From contig CAXIPT010000001.1 of assembly GCA_964030475.1 (NCBI GenBank), positions 6,520,166 through 6,584,165 on the forward strand: a stretch of 64,000 nt of DNA, given 5' to 3'. The DNA is from Tethya wilhelma. Lineage: Eukaryota; Porifera; Demospongiae; Tethyida; Tethyidae. The notes under the pieces were generated by a model. It did no database searches. It was not told where the DNA came from and worked only from the letters and a program-made list of their open reading frames with translations. The translations under genes were made by a program, and so were the position numbers. Shown in pieces: positions 22,326 through 47,839 of the stretch (the first letter of the stretch is position 1; each line of letters starts with the position of its first letter).

Positions 22326-22841
22326 AGTGAATTGTGTTTTTGTATTATATTCTTTTTTTGATAACCATAACTGAGTTATGATGTGTAATTGGTAAAAGGT
22401 CGAGGCAGTCAAAACATATTTTTATTTGGAGCCCACCAGCAGGTCATACAGTGAGTTTGCAGGAAAAAACTTGCCACAGAGGCGTGTTGTAAATGGCCAG
22501 CTCAAGTGGTGGTAGACTCAAGAGGACCTGGTCATGGAATTAGCATTGACACTACTCTTATTCATAAAGGTTATAGACATAAATACTTTTGATTTGGAAC
22601 ACATTATTAATGTTAAAGTTTTGTAAACAGCTTCAAGTGATGTTCAGAGTGAACTGAGTGGCTTAGGAGTGAGTGTTTACAACCAGGATGAGTTTGAAGC
22701 TGGTGTACTCCATCAGATAGACAAGGAGGTGAACAAACAGAATGCTGAGCAGAAGAGAAAGAACTTACTCAAAGAGTATCGTTCTGTTAAGGCTGAAATC
22801 AAGTATGTTGCATAATTTGTAATATTAGGTATTTGATATCA

Positions 22842-22844
<3 letters not shown>

Positions 22845-22881
<37 letters not shown>

Positions 22882-22977
22882 CACACNNNNNNNNNNNNNN
22901 NNNNNNNNNNNNNNNNNNNNNNNNNNNNNNNNNNNNNNNNNNNNNNNNNNNNNNNNNNNNNNNNNNNNNNNNNNNNN

Positions 22978-23067
<90 letters not shown>
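22845..23067. repeat. (CA)n tract with 91-bp gap
   Basis: CA units lie on both sides of the N run 22887-22977. The tract ends 16 bp before the acceptor of exon 3 of ERCC6 copy B; copy C has only a few CA units there (32622-32635). Confidence 0.95.
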
Positions 23068-23068
<1 letters not shown>

Positions 23069-26000
23069 ATGGACATTATATAGCCATGTTCGTATTGAGC
23101 TCAACTCCATCTCAAAGGCCATAGCTGGTCTCCTCTCTCAACCTTTGTCCAATGTGGTGCTCAAGCTTCGTGATCTTAGAGCCAGTCAAGAAATCAAGAG
23201 AAAACAGCTTCAGAGTCTTGAGGCACGAGAGCAACACATCTTGAGGAAAGTCTCTGGCAATGAAGAAGATGGACAAGGTGTGTATTCTGGTAAAGTATAT
23301 TGTAGACATGGTGGGATGATTGGGTGGTTTGGTGATGTTCCAAAATCTGGCAACCAGATCTTGACTCTTGTTCAAAGGACCATTTACCCAATACACTCAA
23401 CACAGACTAGAATTGATTCTCACCTCTATACTGTTTCCCTGTTCAACAGGTGCTGAAGTTGGTGGCCAGTCATTAAGTACCCAACCACCCTCAGATGTGG
23501 CCTTCAGTCTTCCTCCTCCCAGCACTGACGATGGTGCTCTCTCAGAACAACAGAGGCTCATTCAAACTGGACACCTGACCCCGTTTGGAAGTCGAGTGGA
23601 TGAAGGCACATCATCAGATGAGGCTGAGCCCCCTGAGGTGACTGTGGGTGGTGGTATGACAGCAGGGGGAGGCCCAGGTCCCACCAGTGGCCCCTCCACA
23701 CTGGCTAGGACTGATGGTACACTGTCGGGACAGGGGAGTCAAATGGTTAGGGAGAAACCTGCTCCTTCTGTTCAACTTTGTTCGGACAGTTTTGACAGTC
23801 TTTTCTCTGATCCTTTGTTGAGTTTTGATGGTAGCAATGAAGGTGTGGTTGGAAAGAGGAAGGGAAAGAGTAGAGCCACCTCTGAGTCAAGGTCTGTGTC
23901 GTCTTCTCTTCAAGATGGTGTAGTCAGTAGCAGTGTGTCTGTTGGCAGTGAGTCTAAATCAAGCGGTGGTGATGTGATAGAAGCTAGCACTCAAAGTGAT
24001 GAGTTTGGTTTTGACGGTTGGATGCCAAGCATCTCAGACTTGGAAGGCTCAGATTCAGACCACTTCAGTTCTGAGAGTGAATACCTCACTGATGAGGAGC
24101 TAGGTGGGGCGGCCGTGTTGGGCAGGACAGCAAAGAAGAAGAGAAAGAAGAAGTTGCGAGACTTGTCGAGTGACGAGCTTGAGTTTGCCGAGGGAGATGA
24201 GGGTCACTCCTCCAGTCGTGGAAAGAGAGGGAAGGTCTCGAGGAAGAAAGGAAAGGGAAGGAGAGAGCCTAAGAAGTTTCAAGATGACGGTGATGATGAA
24301 CTGTTTCGATTGAGAATTATGTAAGTTGAACAAGCTTACATAATGTAGTTAGCTAGAAATGTAGAAGAGCATAAAATTTTGTCGTTTTACAAATATTTTA
24401 CCAGCTAAAAAATCAAGATTGCAATATATGGGTCAGATTTGCTCAATCCTTGAAAATAGAAATTTATTGCAAAACGATCAGCTGTTATCATTCCACAAAA
24501 GTTTTAAAAATTTTCTAGCTACATGTATGGTATCATTGTTGTAGGAAATACAAGGAGGAGCAGGATGATGAAGATGTGGAGCCAAACATACAGTTTGACG
24601 GAGGATTTCAGATACCGGGAACAATCTGGCACCGTCTGTACAGGTGATGAGTGATGCAATAGTTATGCACATGGCTTCTCAATGAGGCAGCCCCTGACTA
24701 ATTAGTTGGTTCCCCAGGTACCAGCAAACTGGGGTGAAGTGGCTGTGGGAGTTGCACTGTCAGCAGGCAGGAGGTATTGTGGGAGATGAGATGGGTCTGG
24801 GGAAGACCATTCAAGTGATCGCCTTTCTAGCTGGCCTACAGATCAGCAACCTACGTAGCCACGTCACCAGGTACATGTAGATCATTGTTGGCTAGTTCAT
24901 CATACTGTATGTGTGTGTGTGTCTTTGTTTGTCCAGAGAGCTTGGTTTGGGTCCAGTGCTGATTGTGTGTCCAGCGACGGTCATGCATCAGTGGGTATCG
25001 GAGTTCCACACGTGGTGGCCCCCGTTCCGTGTCTCTCTCCTCCACGACACGGGGACCTACTGTGGCAACAAGAGGAGCCTCCTTGGCCGAGGTAAGGAGA
25101 GGAGGAAGAGGACTCCTCACTGATGATGTGGGTGTGGCTGGGAGTAGACTCATGCAGGGAGGACTGGCTACATCTGTGTGTAGTGTGGAACGTAAACAAG
25201 TGAAATGCCAGACACAAAATTTGATATCCAACAGTAAATGTTGTATGTTGTTAGTCATGACAAATCACTCTTGGGAATAACGGCTGTGACTGGGGAGGTC
25301 AAAGTACACCTCTGGAATTAGGGCAGCACACACTCACCGTCATAGTGCTTGAACTGTCTCAGAATCTTCAATTTATGAAATATGATAGCCTTGTGGCGTT
25401 AGGAATTGTCTGCCTTGTACATAATCTATTATAATTTATATGGTTGATCTGTAGGTAGTGGTGTTGTAATCACGACATATGCTGGAGTGAGGATCTACCA
25501 GGATGCTCTGTTGAGTCAAAAGTGGGACTATGTTATTCTGGACGAGGGACACAAGATCAGAAACCCTGATGCTGAGATCACCCTTGCTTGTAAACAGGTA
25601 AGGGGTTGTCACAAACGAAAGTGATTATGGCAAGGTTTGAGTTGACAGCCTACACCAGGGATATGGGTTGGACTGTTGGAGGAATCACTTATAGAACTTT
25701 CCTCAAAAGTTAAATGTAATTGTGTTGGTAATAGTCACGAATATTTTGGACATGAAATAGCCCTTAATTGGTATGCATGCACGGCATGTGCAGAGGAGAG
25801 GCCAGAAGGTTACGGTAGTCGTTTTTTGTATCCCTTTATTTATCTTTTTCATTAAAAGAATGGAGCTCTATTAACTGATGATATTTACATTTATAAATCT
25901 AAATCATCTTGAAGAATTACATGTGCTTTGTGTGTCTGAGTGCTTAGCTTCAAGGCCATGTCAACCGATTTTGACTTTGATTTTTTTTGATTTTGATTTG

Positions 26001-26148
26001 ACATGTGTAGTGTGCATTCAATGATGCCTTTATCAATGTGACTGTAATTCACTGGAGAGGTTTCCTTCAGTATAGCAGACTAAATTGAAGGGTTAGCTTT
26101 GTACCCAGGCTCTCTCTTTGACCTACGAGGCTACTGTTGGGAGCAGGG

Positions 26149-26664
26149 TAGTCTCGCATGCCAGACCCCCCATGGAAAATGGGGGTCTGGTATTGCACAC
26201 AGGACTTGTAACAGCGGAATGCATTTATTACGTAAGTCGACAACCACACACCCACGCAACACAAAGTGTGCACTGAGTATACTTTAGTAAGCGAAATAGA
26301 GAGCGATAGCGATAGCGCTAGCAGTGTATCTTATAAGTGCTATCAACCATCACTATGGATGCTCCTGGTGTTTTTCAGCTTGTAAAACACTTTAGGCAAG
26401 AGACAATAGCACAGAGACTTCCGTACCTTTCAACTCTGTGCAGCCTACAGATTGAGTGGCAGCCTATATTTATTACAGCTTTCACTTCAATAGCTCATAG
26501 TTTTTATTCAGCTGATCAGCGCAGTCAGAAAGCAAACGTGGGTGAAATTAAATCCAACGTGACATCAATGCAATCAACAAATCTGATTGGCAGCACCAGT
26601 ATCTGGTGCAATACAAGTCTTGTGTGGATGACCAGACCCCCCATTTTCCATGGGGGGTCTGGCA
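26149..26664. mobile_element. Inverted-repeat DNA element, right end truncated
   Basis: The left end TAGTCTCGCATGCCAGACC (from 26149) is preceded by GGAGCAGGG. The right end keeps GGGGGGTCTGGCAT but has lost the terminal bases found in the copy at 39584-40102. Each end can also fold by itself (CCAGACCCCCCAT with ATGGGGGGTCTGG). The interior includes a Gln/Ser-rich open frame (about 26337-26640) conserved with the other copy. Confidence 0.65.
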
Positions 26665-26962
26665 TAAAGTGCAGGGATGAAGTTAGATACTGCATCAATA
26701 TCTTGCATAAGTATCGTGCCCTGACTAAGTAGATTCATAACATGCACAATATCATTGTATGATTTTATTTGTGACACCTGGCCCTTGAATCTGTGTGTGT
26801 ATGCATGTGACTAAATAAGGAGAATGGAGTATTGACTATCATAACTAGCTTGCATCATGTGATGTGCCCTCAAAAAGCTCAAGCATTGAGAGAAATTCTT
26901 AAAAGTGAAAAAGAACTTAGATAGTGACCACTGCTATACAGTTTCCCCTGGCAATTAATTAA

Positions 26963-29092
26963 ATGGCCACACCTCAGAATACTAAAGAAGCCCTCAAGAA
27001 GTTAGAGGAGCAGTTGACATGTGCTGTCTGTCTTGAGTCCTACAAGGATCCCAAACTACTCCAGTGTTTCCATGTCTTTTGTGAGAAATGTCTCATTCCA
27101 CTTGTGCTCCAAGACCAACAGGGCCAACTCTCTGTACGCTGTCCTACCTGTCGTCAATCCACCCTCCTTCCAGCAGCCAGTGTGTCAGGCCTCCAATCAG
27201 CATTCCACATCCACCACCTGTTTGAGATTCAAGAAGCCTTTGAGAAGAAGAAAGAACCTCAAGCAACACACACTGGCTATGATACAGATGACAGTGGAAA
27301 CCCTTTACCTCAAAAGAAACCAACCTTTTATTGTCCCTTCCACAAAGAGAGAGAACTAGAACTCTACTGTGAGACTTGTGAGGAATTGATATGTGTACAC
27401 TGCACTGTTAAACTTCACCATGGCCACCAGTATGACCTGGTGAGTGAATTGTTTGAGAAACACAAGAATGAGATCACAGCTTCTCTAGAGCCAGTTGAGA
27501 CACAACTAGATACTGTGAATAAAGCACTGGAACAGCTAGACACACATTGTGAGCAAATCACTGATCAACGAACAGCTACTGAAGCCAACATCCACAAAAC
27601 CTTTCAACGTCTACATGAAGAACTTGAAGTAAGGAGAACAGAACTCATTGGTGAGTTAAATGTGATGACTCAGCAGAAGATGAAAAGCCTTGCAGCTCAG
27701 AGAGATGGAATTGAAATGATTCAGATCCAACTGAAGAGCTGTGTGGAATTTGTGAGGGAGAGTCTGAGAACAGGAAGTCAGGGAGAGGTGATGAATATGA
27801 AGAAGCATGTGGTTACACAGATCAAGAAACTGACAACCAACTTCAAACCAGACACACTCAAGACCACTGAGGTAGCTAATGTGAATTTTACAGCTGTTTC
27901 TCTACCAGTCGAACAGTTTGGCGACGTGTACCTTCAACAAGTAGCACTAGAAAAATGCCATGTCAGCACTAAAGGAATAAAGACAACTGTGGTTGAAGAA
28001 AAAACCACAGCAATCCTTCAAGTTGTTGATGAACATGGTGAAGCTTGTGTGGTTCCAGTTGAGTCAGTGAACTGTGAGCTTGTGTCAGAAATCACTGCAG
28101 AAAAGACCAAATGTCACACAAAACAAGTGGAAAATGGTCGATATGAGATCAACTACACACCCACCACTCGAGGAAGACACCATCTACACATCAAAGTGGA
28201 GGGTGAACATATCAATGGAAGTCCATTCCCTGTGATGGTGAGGATACCAGTTGAGAAACTTGGCACTCCAATCAAGATCATTGATGGGTTGAAGAGTCTA
28301 TGGGGAGTAGCAGTCAACCAGAGAGGAGAGATCATAGCAGCTGAAACTAATGGTCACTGTGTCTCCATCTTCAGTCCAAGTGGAGAGAAACTGAGAACAT
28401 TTGGTTCACAAGGATCAAGACGTGGAAAGTTCAACTCGCCTCTTGGTGTAGCAGTGGATGATGATGACAACATACTAGTGGCGGATAGTGAAAATCATTG
28501 CATCCAGAAGTTTACTAGTGATGGACAGTTTGTGAAAACAGTTGGTAGTGGAGGAAATGGTCAGTTGCAGTTCTTCAGTCCTTCTGGTGTTGCCATTCAT
28601 CCTCACAACAAGAAGGTATATGTGGCTGATTCTTGGAATCATCGTATTCAGATTCTGAACCCTGACTTCTCATATTCCAGTACTTTTGGTAGCCATAGTA
28701 GTGCCAATGGTCACTTTCAGTTCCCCCTGGATGTAGCATTTGACAGCACTGAGAATGTGTATGTAGCTGATGGTGGGAACAATTGCATCCAAGTCTTCAC
28801 AGCTGAAGGAGCATTCTTGAGGAAGTTTGGACGATGTGGTGATGGTGATGGTGAACTGAACTTCCCCTCCGGTGTTGCTATTGACTCTGACAATACTGTG
28901 TATGTCACTGACTGGGGTAACCATTATGTTTCGGTGTTCTCATCTGAAGGTGAATTTCTGACATCATTTGGCACCAAGGGAACCCAACCAGGACAGTTCA
29001 ACCGACCATGTGAAATTGCAGTCAATAATAAGAGTAGGATGATGTATATTAGTGACCGTGATAATGGACGAATTTGCAGTTTTTCCTTGTGA
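26963..29092 (+). CDS. Intact TRIM-NHL protein nested in ERCC6-B intron 8
   Basis: A single exon encodes 709 residues. The ATG (AAATGGCCACACC) is the family's shared start. RING residues 20-62 (CAVC, CFHVFCEKC, CPTC), B-box2 at about 128-165 (CPFHKERELELYCETC, then HCTVKLHHGH), coiled coil at about 170-290, filamin repeat at about 340-435 (ending GEHINGSPFPV), and six NHL blades from about 440 to the C-terminus (ICSFSL). This is the TRIM2/3/71 layout. An E3 ligase whose propeller binds RNA or protein is the expected role. It sits on the same strand as ERCC6 copy B and carries about 220 bp of upstream sequence shared with its sisters, so it probably has its own promoter. Lack of introns suggests an origin by retroposition followed by tandem copying. 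Confidence 0.9.
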   Translation: MATPQNTKEALKKLEEQLTCAVCLESYKDPKLLQCFHVFCEKCLIPLVLQDQQGQLSVRCPTCRQSTLLPAASVSGLQSAFHIHHLFEIQEAFEKKKEPQATHTGYDTDDSGNPLPQKKPTFYCPFHKERELELYCETCEELICVHCTVKLHHGHQYDLVSELFEKHKNEITASLEPVETQLDTVNKALEQLDTHCEQITDQRTATEANIHKTFQRLHEELEVRRTELIGELNVMTQQKMKSLAAQRDGIEMIQIQLKSCVEFVRESLRTGSQGEVMNMKKHVVTQIKKLTTNFKPDTLKTTEVANVNFTAVSLPVEQFGDVYLQQVALEKCHVSTKGIKTTVVEEKTTAILQVVDEHGEACVVPVESVNCELVSEITAEKTKCHTKQVENGRYEINYTPTTRGRHHLHIKVEGEHINGSPFPVMVRIPVEKLGTPIKIIDGLKSLWGVAVNQRGEIIAAETNGHCVSIFSPSGEKLRTFGSQGSRRGKFNSPLGVAVDDDDNILVADSENHCIQKFTSDGQFVKTVGSGGNGQLQFFSPSGVAIHPHNKKVYVADSWNHRIQILNPDFSYSSTFGSHSSANGHFQFPLDVAFDSTENVYVADGGNNCIQVFTAEGAFLRKFGRCGDGDGELNFPSGVAIDSDNTVYVTDWGNHYVSVFSSEGEFLTSFGTKGTQPGQFNRPCEIAVNNKSRMMYISDRDNGRICSFSL

Positions 29093-29977
29093 GACTTATT
29101 TTTCTGTGCCTGTAGCTTTTATTGTTCTTTTTTTTTTATTGTTCGTCTTTATGTATATTCAAAATATACAGTCTTTGATAAACACTGAAATTGGAGGTTT
29201 GGAGTGATACTGTCAGGATGGGTGGGAGCTACATGTGCCTGTGCTGATACAACCAGCCTCCTTAGTGTCAGTCTTGTGTGCATGAGTGTCCAAGTGATTA
29301 TAGCTGATTATATATAGGCATAGGAGGGTACTGCATGCACGTGTTGTCCTTTGTGTTTATGCTAAACCTTGCATTAGTTTCACAAACAATAATGAGTATT
29401 TCTAGAGTCCTTGCTGTCCTTGGTCTATAGGTGTATGAGTTTGTTGAGTCTAGTTTTTCTCTAAGTGGTTTTACCCTGCTTAGTACATTAATTTTCTGTG
29501 TGTTTGTTCCATTCTGTGATCAAGTTTTGTCTATTTGTGCTGAATCGTAGCATTTGTTTTATTTCTTTTCTAACTGGTATCGTAATGGCCATACTTTCCA
29601 GTTTAGAGCAATTTTGCATGGCTTCCCCTCCTGTGTTCTGGGTCCCTGTTTTTCTGCTCGACATGATTTTTATTGTGGGACCCTTAGGCCATGTGTTCTC
29701 CTCTGGTTGGATGTTTTTCGGTCTTCTGATTTAGGGCATGTTTTTAGGCTTGTTAAGAGCAAAATAGAAGCTTTATACTGCCAAGGACTGAATTGTGTAA
29801 TAATATAGGTCAGCCATGCCCTTCCAAGTAACCAGTACTACTGTAATTGTTAGCAATAAGACTGGGTCATAGTATACCCCTGCGCTAAATCCTTCCCATA
29901 CATAGAGGAGGAATCTTGCCTATATATATATATGGGCAGCTAATTTTGTACAAACCCACTTACACTCACTCTCACAG
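29093..29977. other. TRIM-NHL 3' flank and intron remainder
   Basis: This stretch is duplicated, with high similarity, at 42544-43543. The open frames in it (29498-29808) are conserved only because of the recent duplication, and I see no protein family in them. A (TA)n run is at 29920-29933. Confidence 0.45.
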
Positions 29978-30450
29978 TTCACCACTCCCCATTGACTCAT
30001 CCTCTCCGGCTCCCCAATGCAAAACAACCTTTGTGAGTTGTGGTCTCTCTTTGACTTTGTCTTCCCTGGCAAGCTGGGCACCCTGCCTGTCTTCATGGAG
30101 GAGTTCTCTGTCCCCATCACCATCGGGGGCTATGCCAACACCACGGAGGTCCAGGTCCAGACAGCCTATCGCTGTGCCTCCGTACTCAGGGACACCATCA
30201 ACCCTTACCTCCTTCGAAGGATGAAGGCAGATGTACAGAGCCCCCTATCGGTTGATTCACTACTAGCTGGGAAGACACAGGTGAGTGTGTGAGTGTGTGA
30301 TTGTGTGAGTGTGTGCGTGTGTGTGGATATGTGAGTGTGTGAGTGTGAGTGTGTGTGAGTGAGAGTGTGTGAGTGTTTGAGTGTGCAAGTGTGTATAGGG
30401 ATGTAATCAACAGCTTTGGTTGTACTACTCTTTACTGTAGTGTGATTAGC

Positions 30451-31132
30451 CAGAGGAGGTTGGAACCGGAAGCACGTGATTAATTTACGTAGACGTTAAC
30501 CATGATTTGTTCTCCAATGGTTGCAATACATTTTGTTAATACTCTGTGTTTTGTCAAAAGTAGCAAAGATCAGCAAAGATGATGTGGATTGTGCGAATAA
30601 CTAAGTAGAATGGAAAGTATTTAAGACCCGTACCCAACCGTACCCTTCTGTTATTGCGAGCAATGGCTGCATTTGCTTCAAGGGGGTGTGGCACTTGTGC
30701 AATTTGGTCGAAATGGCTGTCTACTCTCCTTTTGGGCGTCCTTTGAGAATGTCAACTGTGTCTACCAGTGAGGATGAAAGTAGGGCTCTAGTATTGATCT
30801 AACTTCAAAAATAAAAACAGTTGTAAACTACTGTTCTGTCTTCAATCTGACAATCATTATCTGATACTTCTTCAGTGGCACCATGATAACCGAAAAACTA
30901 GAAACAGTTCCACGCACTCTAGTATGAGGGGAAATGAGATGCTCTTTCCAGGAAGAATCAGTGAAAGACAACAATTTTGTTGCATATTCTGCTTCTTCTT
31001 ATTCTTCTTTATGCCTCCTCGTTGGAGAGTTCACATGACATAATATGCATTCCATGCATTCCAAAGCGCAAAAGCGCTACGCAAAATCACTTGACAATCA
31101 CGTGATTTTACATCCGGTTCCAACCTCCTCTG
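30451..31132. mobile_element. 682-bp non-autonomous DNA transposon with 9-bp target duplication
   Basis: The ends are CAGAGGAGGTTGGAACCGGA and its exact complement, so terminal inverted repeats are at least 20 bp, with a further CACGTGATT shared just inside. GTGATTAGC occurs immediately on both sides (30442-30450 and 31133-31141), a 9-bp target site duplication as in Mutator-like transposons. No transposase frame is present. It lies in intron 9 of ERCC6 copy B and is absent from copy C. Confidence 0.85.
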
Positions 31133-31432
31133 GTGATTAGCCTAGCCCCCAGACTCATCATGGCAAGGACAGCTGTGTTGTCGGTGTGAATGAAGGCCTC
31201 TAGTTTGACCCCCAAATTTAGTCCAATGCTCATGCACATATCATACCTCCTTTCTTTCAGGTCTTCTCAGCACTGATGACCCTTTGTAAACTCTGTAACC
31301 ATCCTGATCTGGAGCCAGTGAAGAAGAAAGGCAGCAGTCTCTTAAAGGAAGAAAGAAGATCAAAGGTACTTGTGTGTGTGGGTGTACCTACGACTGTCAT
31401 GTACAATGTGTCTCTGTCTGTAATGAGATAGG

Positions 31433-31930
31433 AAACATCCTCACAGCTCTCTCGGTCATCACCACCAGCTGTTGGATATGTTGAGCACAGCAACTGGCCA
31501 TGCTCTAATGGAAGATGCAACACCTCCTCTGATGGATGGTGTCTTGTAGAGCTTGTTAAAGTCTAACCGTGTTGCTCTTGGTCTTGGTCCCAAGATGCAG
31601 CAGCACTGTGGAGCAACTTATCAGCCATTCACAAGATAAACAGTAGGAGACAATGGTTAGCAACCACATTCTGTCTTTAATCCTGATAGGCTGTTCTTTC
31701 ATTTGCAATCATAGATTATGATTCACATTTTGTGCATAAAATTTACCAGTTTCTACTTGATCCCTGGGATATGGAACTAGACAGAGGAAAGGTACGATGT
31801 AGATTCTACATGAGACATCGGGTGTGTACAGTAAATTCTTATCCAGGTTAAATGGTGAGGGAAAAAAACAGGAGGAAGAGTTTAGCAGTAGGAATCAATT
31901 TTAAAATGCACTGAACAAGAGAAATGTGAG
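31433..31930 (+). pseudogene. USP36: Duplicated USP36 3' end (copy B/C junction)
   Basis: The tail of USP36 exon 8 (CCTCACAGCTCTCTCGGTCA, matching 7559-7578) is followed by a decayed stretch. Then come exon 9 (about 31595-31662; GAGCAACTTATC), a cut-down exon 10 (about 31760-31791; CCCTGGGATATGGAACTAG) and exon 11 (about 31845-31925). Internal deletions and stops prevent coding. It follows ERCC6-B exon 10 directly and precedes ERCC6-C exon 1, repeating the layout seen at 21536-22493. Confidence 0.8.
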
Positions 31931-32104
31931 TTTGATCTTGATTAAACCAATTCCAATGACTTAACATTGTGTAATTTTACAAAATTTTTTTCAATTTTCA
32001 GCAGTTAATTTAGACAGAACTCAAGATAACACTAACTGAATTCAAGAATAAAGTAGATTGATAGTTAATTTTACTTAATAATTATGTATATTAATTTTGG
32101 ATCG

Positions 32105-32170
32105 ACATCCAAGGGAATACAGTCAGGACAGTTCAACTATCCAAGTGGAGTTAGTGACAGTGTAATTGGT
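32105..32170 (+). pseudogene. NHL C-terminal scrap (second copy)
   Basis: Words such as CAGGACAGTTCAACTATCC and AGTGGAGTTAGTGACAG match the scrap at 22235-22325 with further loss. It is part of the repeated unit upstream of ERCC6 exon 1. Confidence 0.55.
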
Positions 32171-32272
32171 AAATGGTCGATGCAGTCAAAAACATAAATA
32201 GTTTTTTATTTGGAGCCCACCAGCAGGTCATACAGTTTGCAAGAAAAAACTTGCCACAGAGGTGTGCTATAA

Positions 32273-47407
<15,135 letters not shown>

Positions 47408-47839
47408 TCACCACTATTAATGGATACTTAGTCTCAAAATCACATGACATTTTGTTTTGTTTTTGCTTCAATCTATTTTATTCTATCATTCATGTTTTAT
47501 CACCCTTGCATAAATCATGACATGCACTTTTGTTCAAAGGTCTTTCAGATCAGTCAATTAACGGTTATGATTGCCATTAGCGGCAATCGTCAATTCACAG
47601 CGGAAGTATAATTCGGTTTTAATCCTCGACATTGAACACGCCCAATTTCTTATCTACGCTTTAGCAAGCTCACAGATCAAGAGGTCATTGTGACTGATGA
47701 ATGTATGTTTAGAAAACAGTAAAATAGCACAAGTTTGTAGTTTGAGAATCGCTAGTTTGTACTTTTTTGAAAGACGGTAGCTATACACTAATAGAGTGCA
47801 GATTTTGTTGCAGAACTGCCACAGGATATATCTGCGATC
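47408..47839. other. Intergenic spacer between ERCC6 and PIK3R5-like gene
   Basis: About 430 bp separate two genes on the same strand. A GCGGAAGT word (ETS-like) near 47600 could belong to the downstream promoter; this is weak. Confidence 0.35.

Larger units (their letters stand above)
22493..31365 (+). pseudogene. ERCC6: ERCC6 copy B: truncated, frameshifted duplicate
   Basis: Exons 1-10 are present: 22493-22569, 22631-22802, 23084-23277, 23450-24320, 24545-24643, 24718-24870, 24937-25091, 25455-25597, 29978-30280 and 31261-31365. Exon 1 has one extra base relative to copy C (77 versus 76 nt), which makes the frame stop within it. Exon 9 has CAT TGA where copy C has CAT CGA, a nonsense change just before the SGSPMQNN motif, and lacks about 80 bp further on. 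Exon 10 has lost about half its length. Exons 11-15 (helicase C lobe and ubiquitin-binding tail) are absent. Walker A and the DEGH box survive. A TRIM-NHL gene lies in intron 8. Transcription of a short protein from a downstream ATG is possible but speculative. Confidence 0.85.

Noticed and set aside
22799..23122. Open frames of alternating Cys-Val or Thr-His over (CA)n tracts and Ns
   Set aside because: They are read-through of a dinucleotide repeat and gap, without codon bias or family. Similar frames at 3094-3279, 4771-5051, 17273-17557 and 55217-55643 are rejected for the same reason.
26337..26732. 131-codon frame as an independent gene
   Set aside because: It lies within the inverted-repeat element and runs through its right end; treated as element interior rather than a host gene.
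29498..29808. Hydrophobic open frames repeated at 42985-43343
   Set aside because: Similarity between the two copies is explained by recent duplication at the DNA level. Frames differ in start and length and no protein family is recognised.
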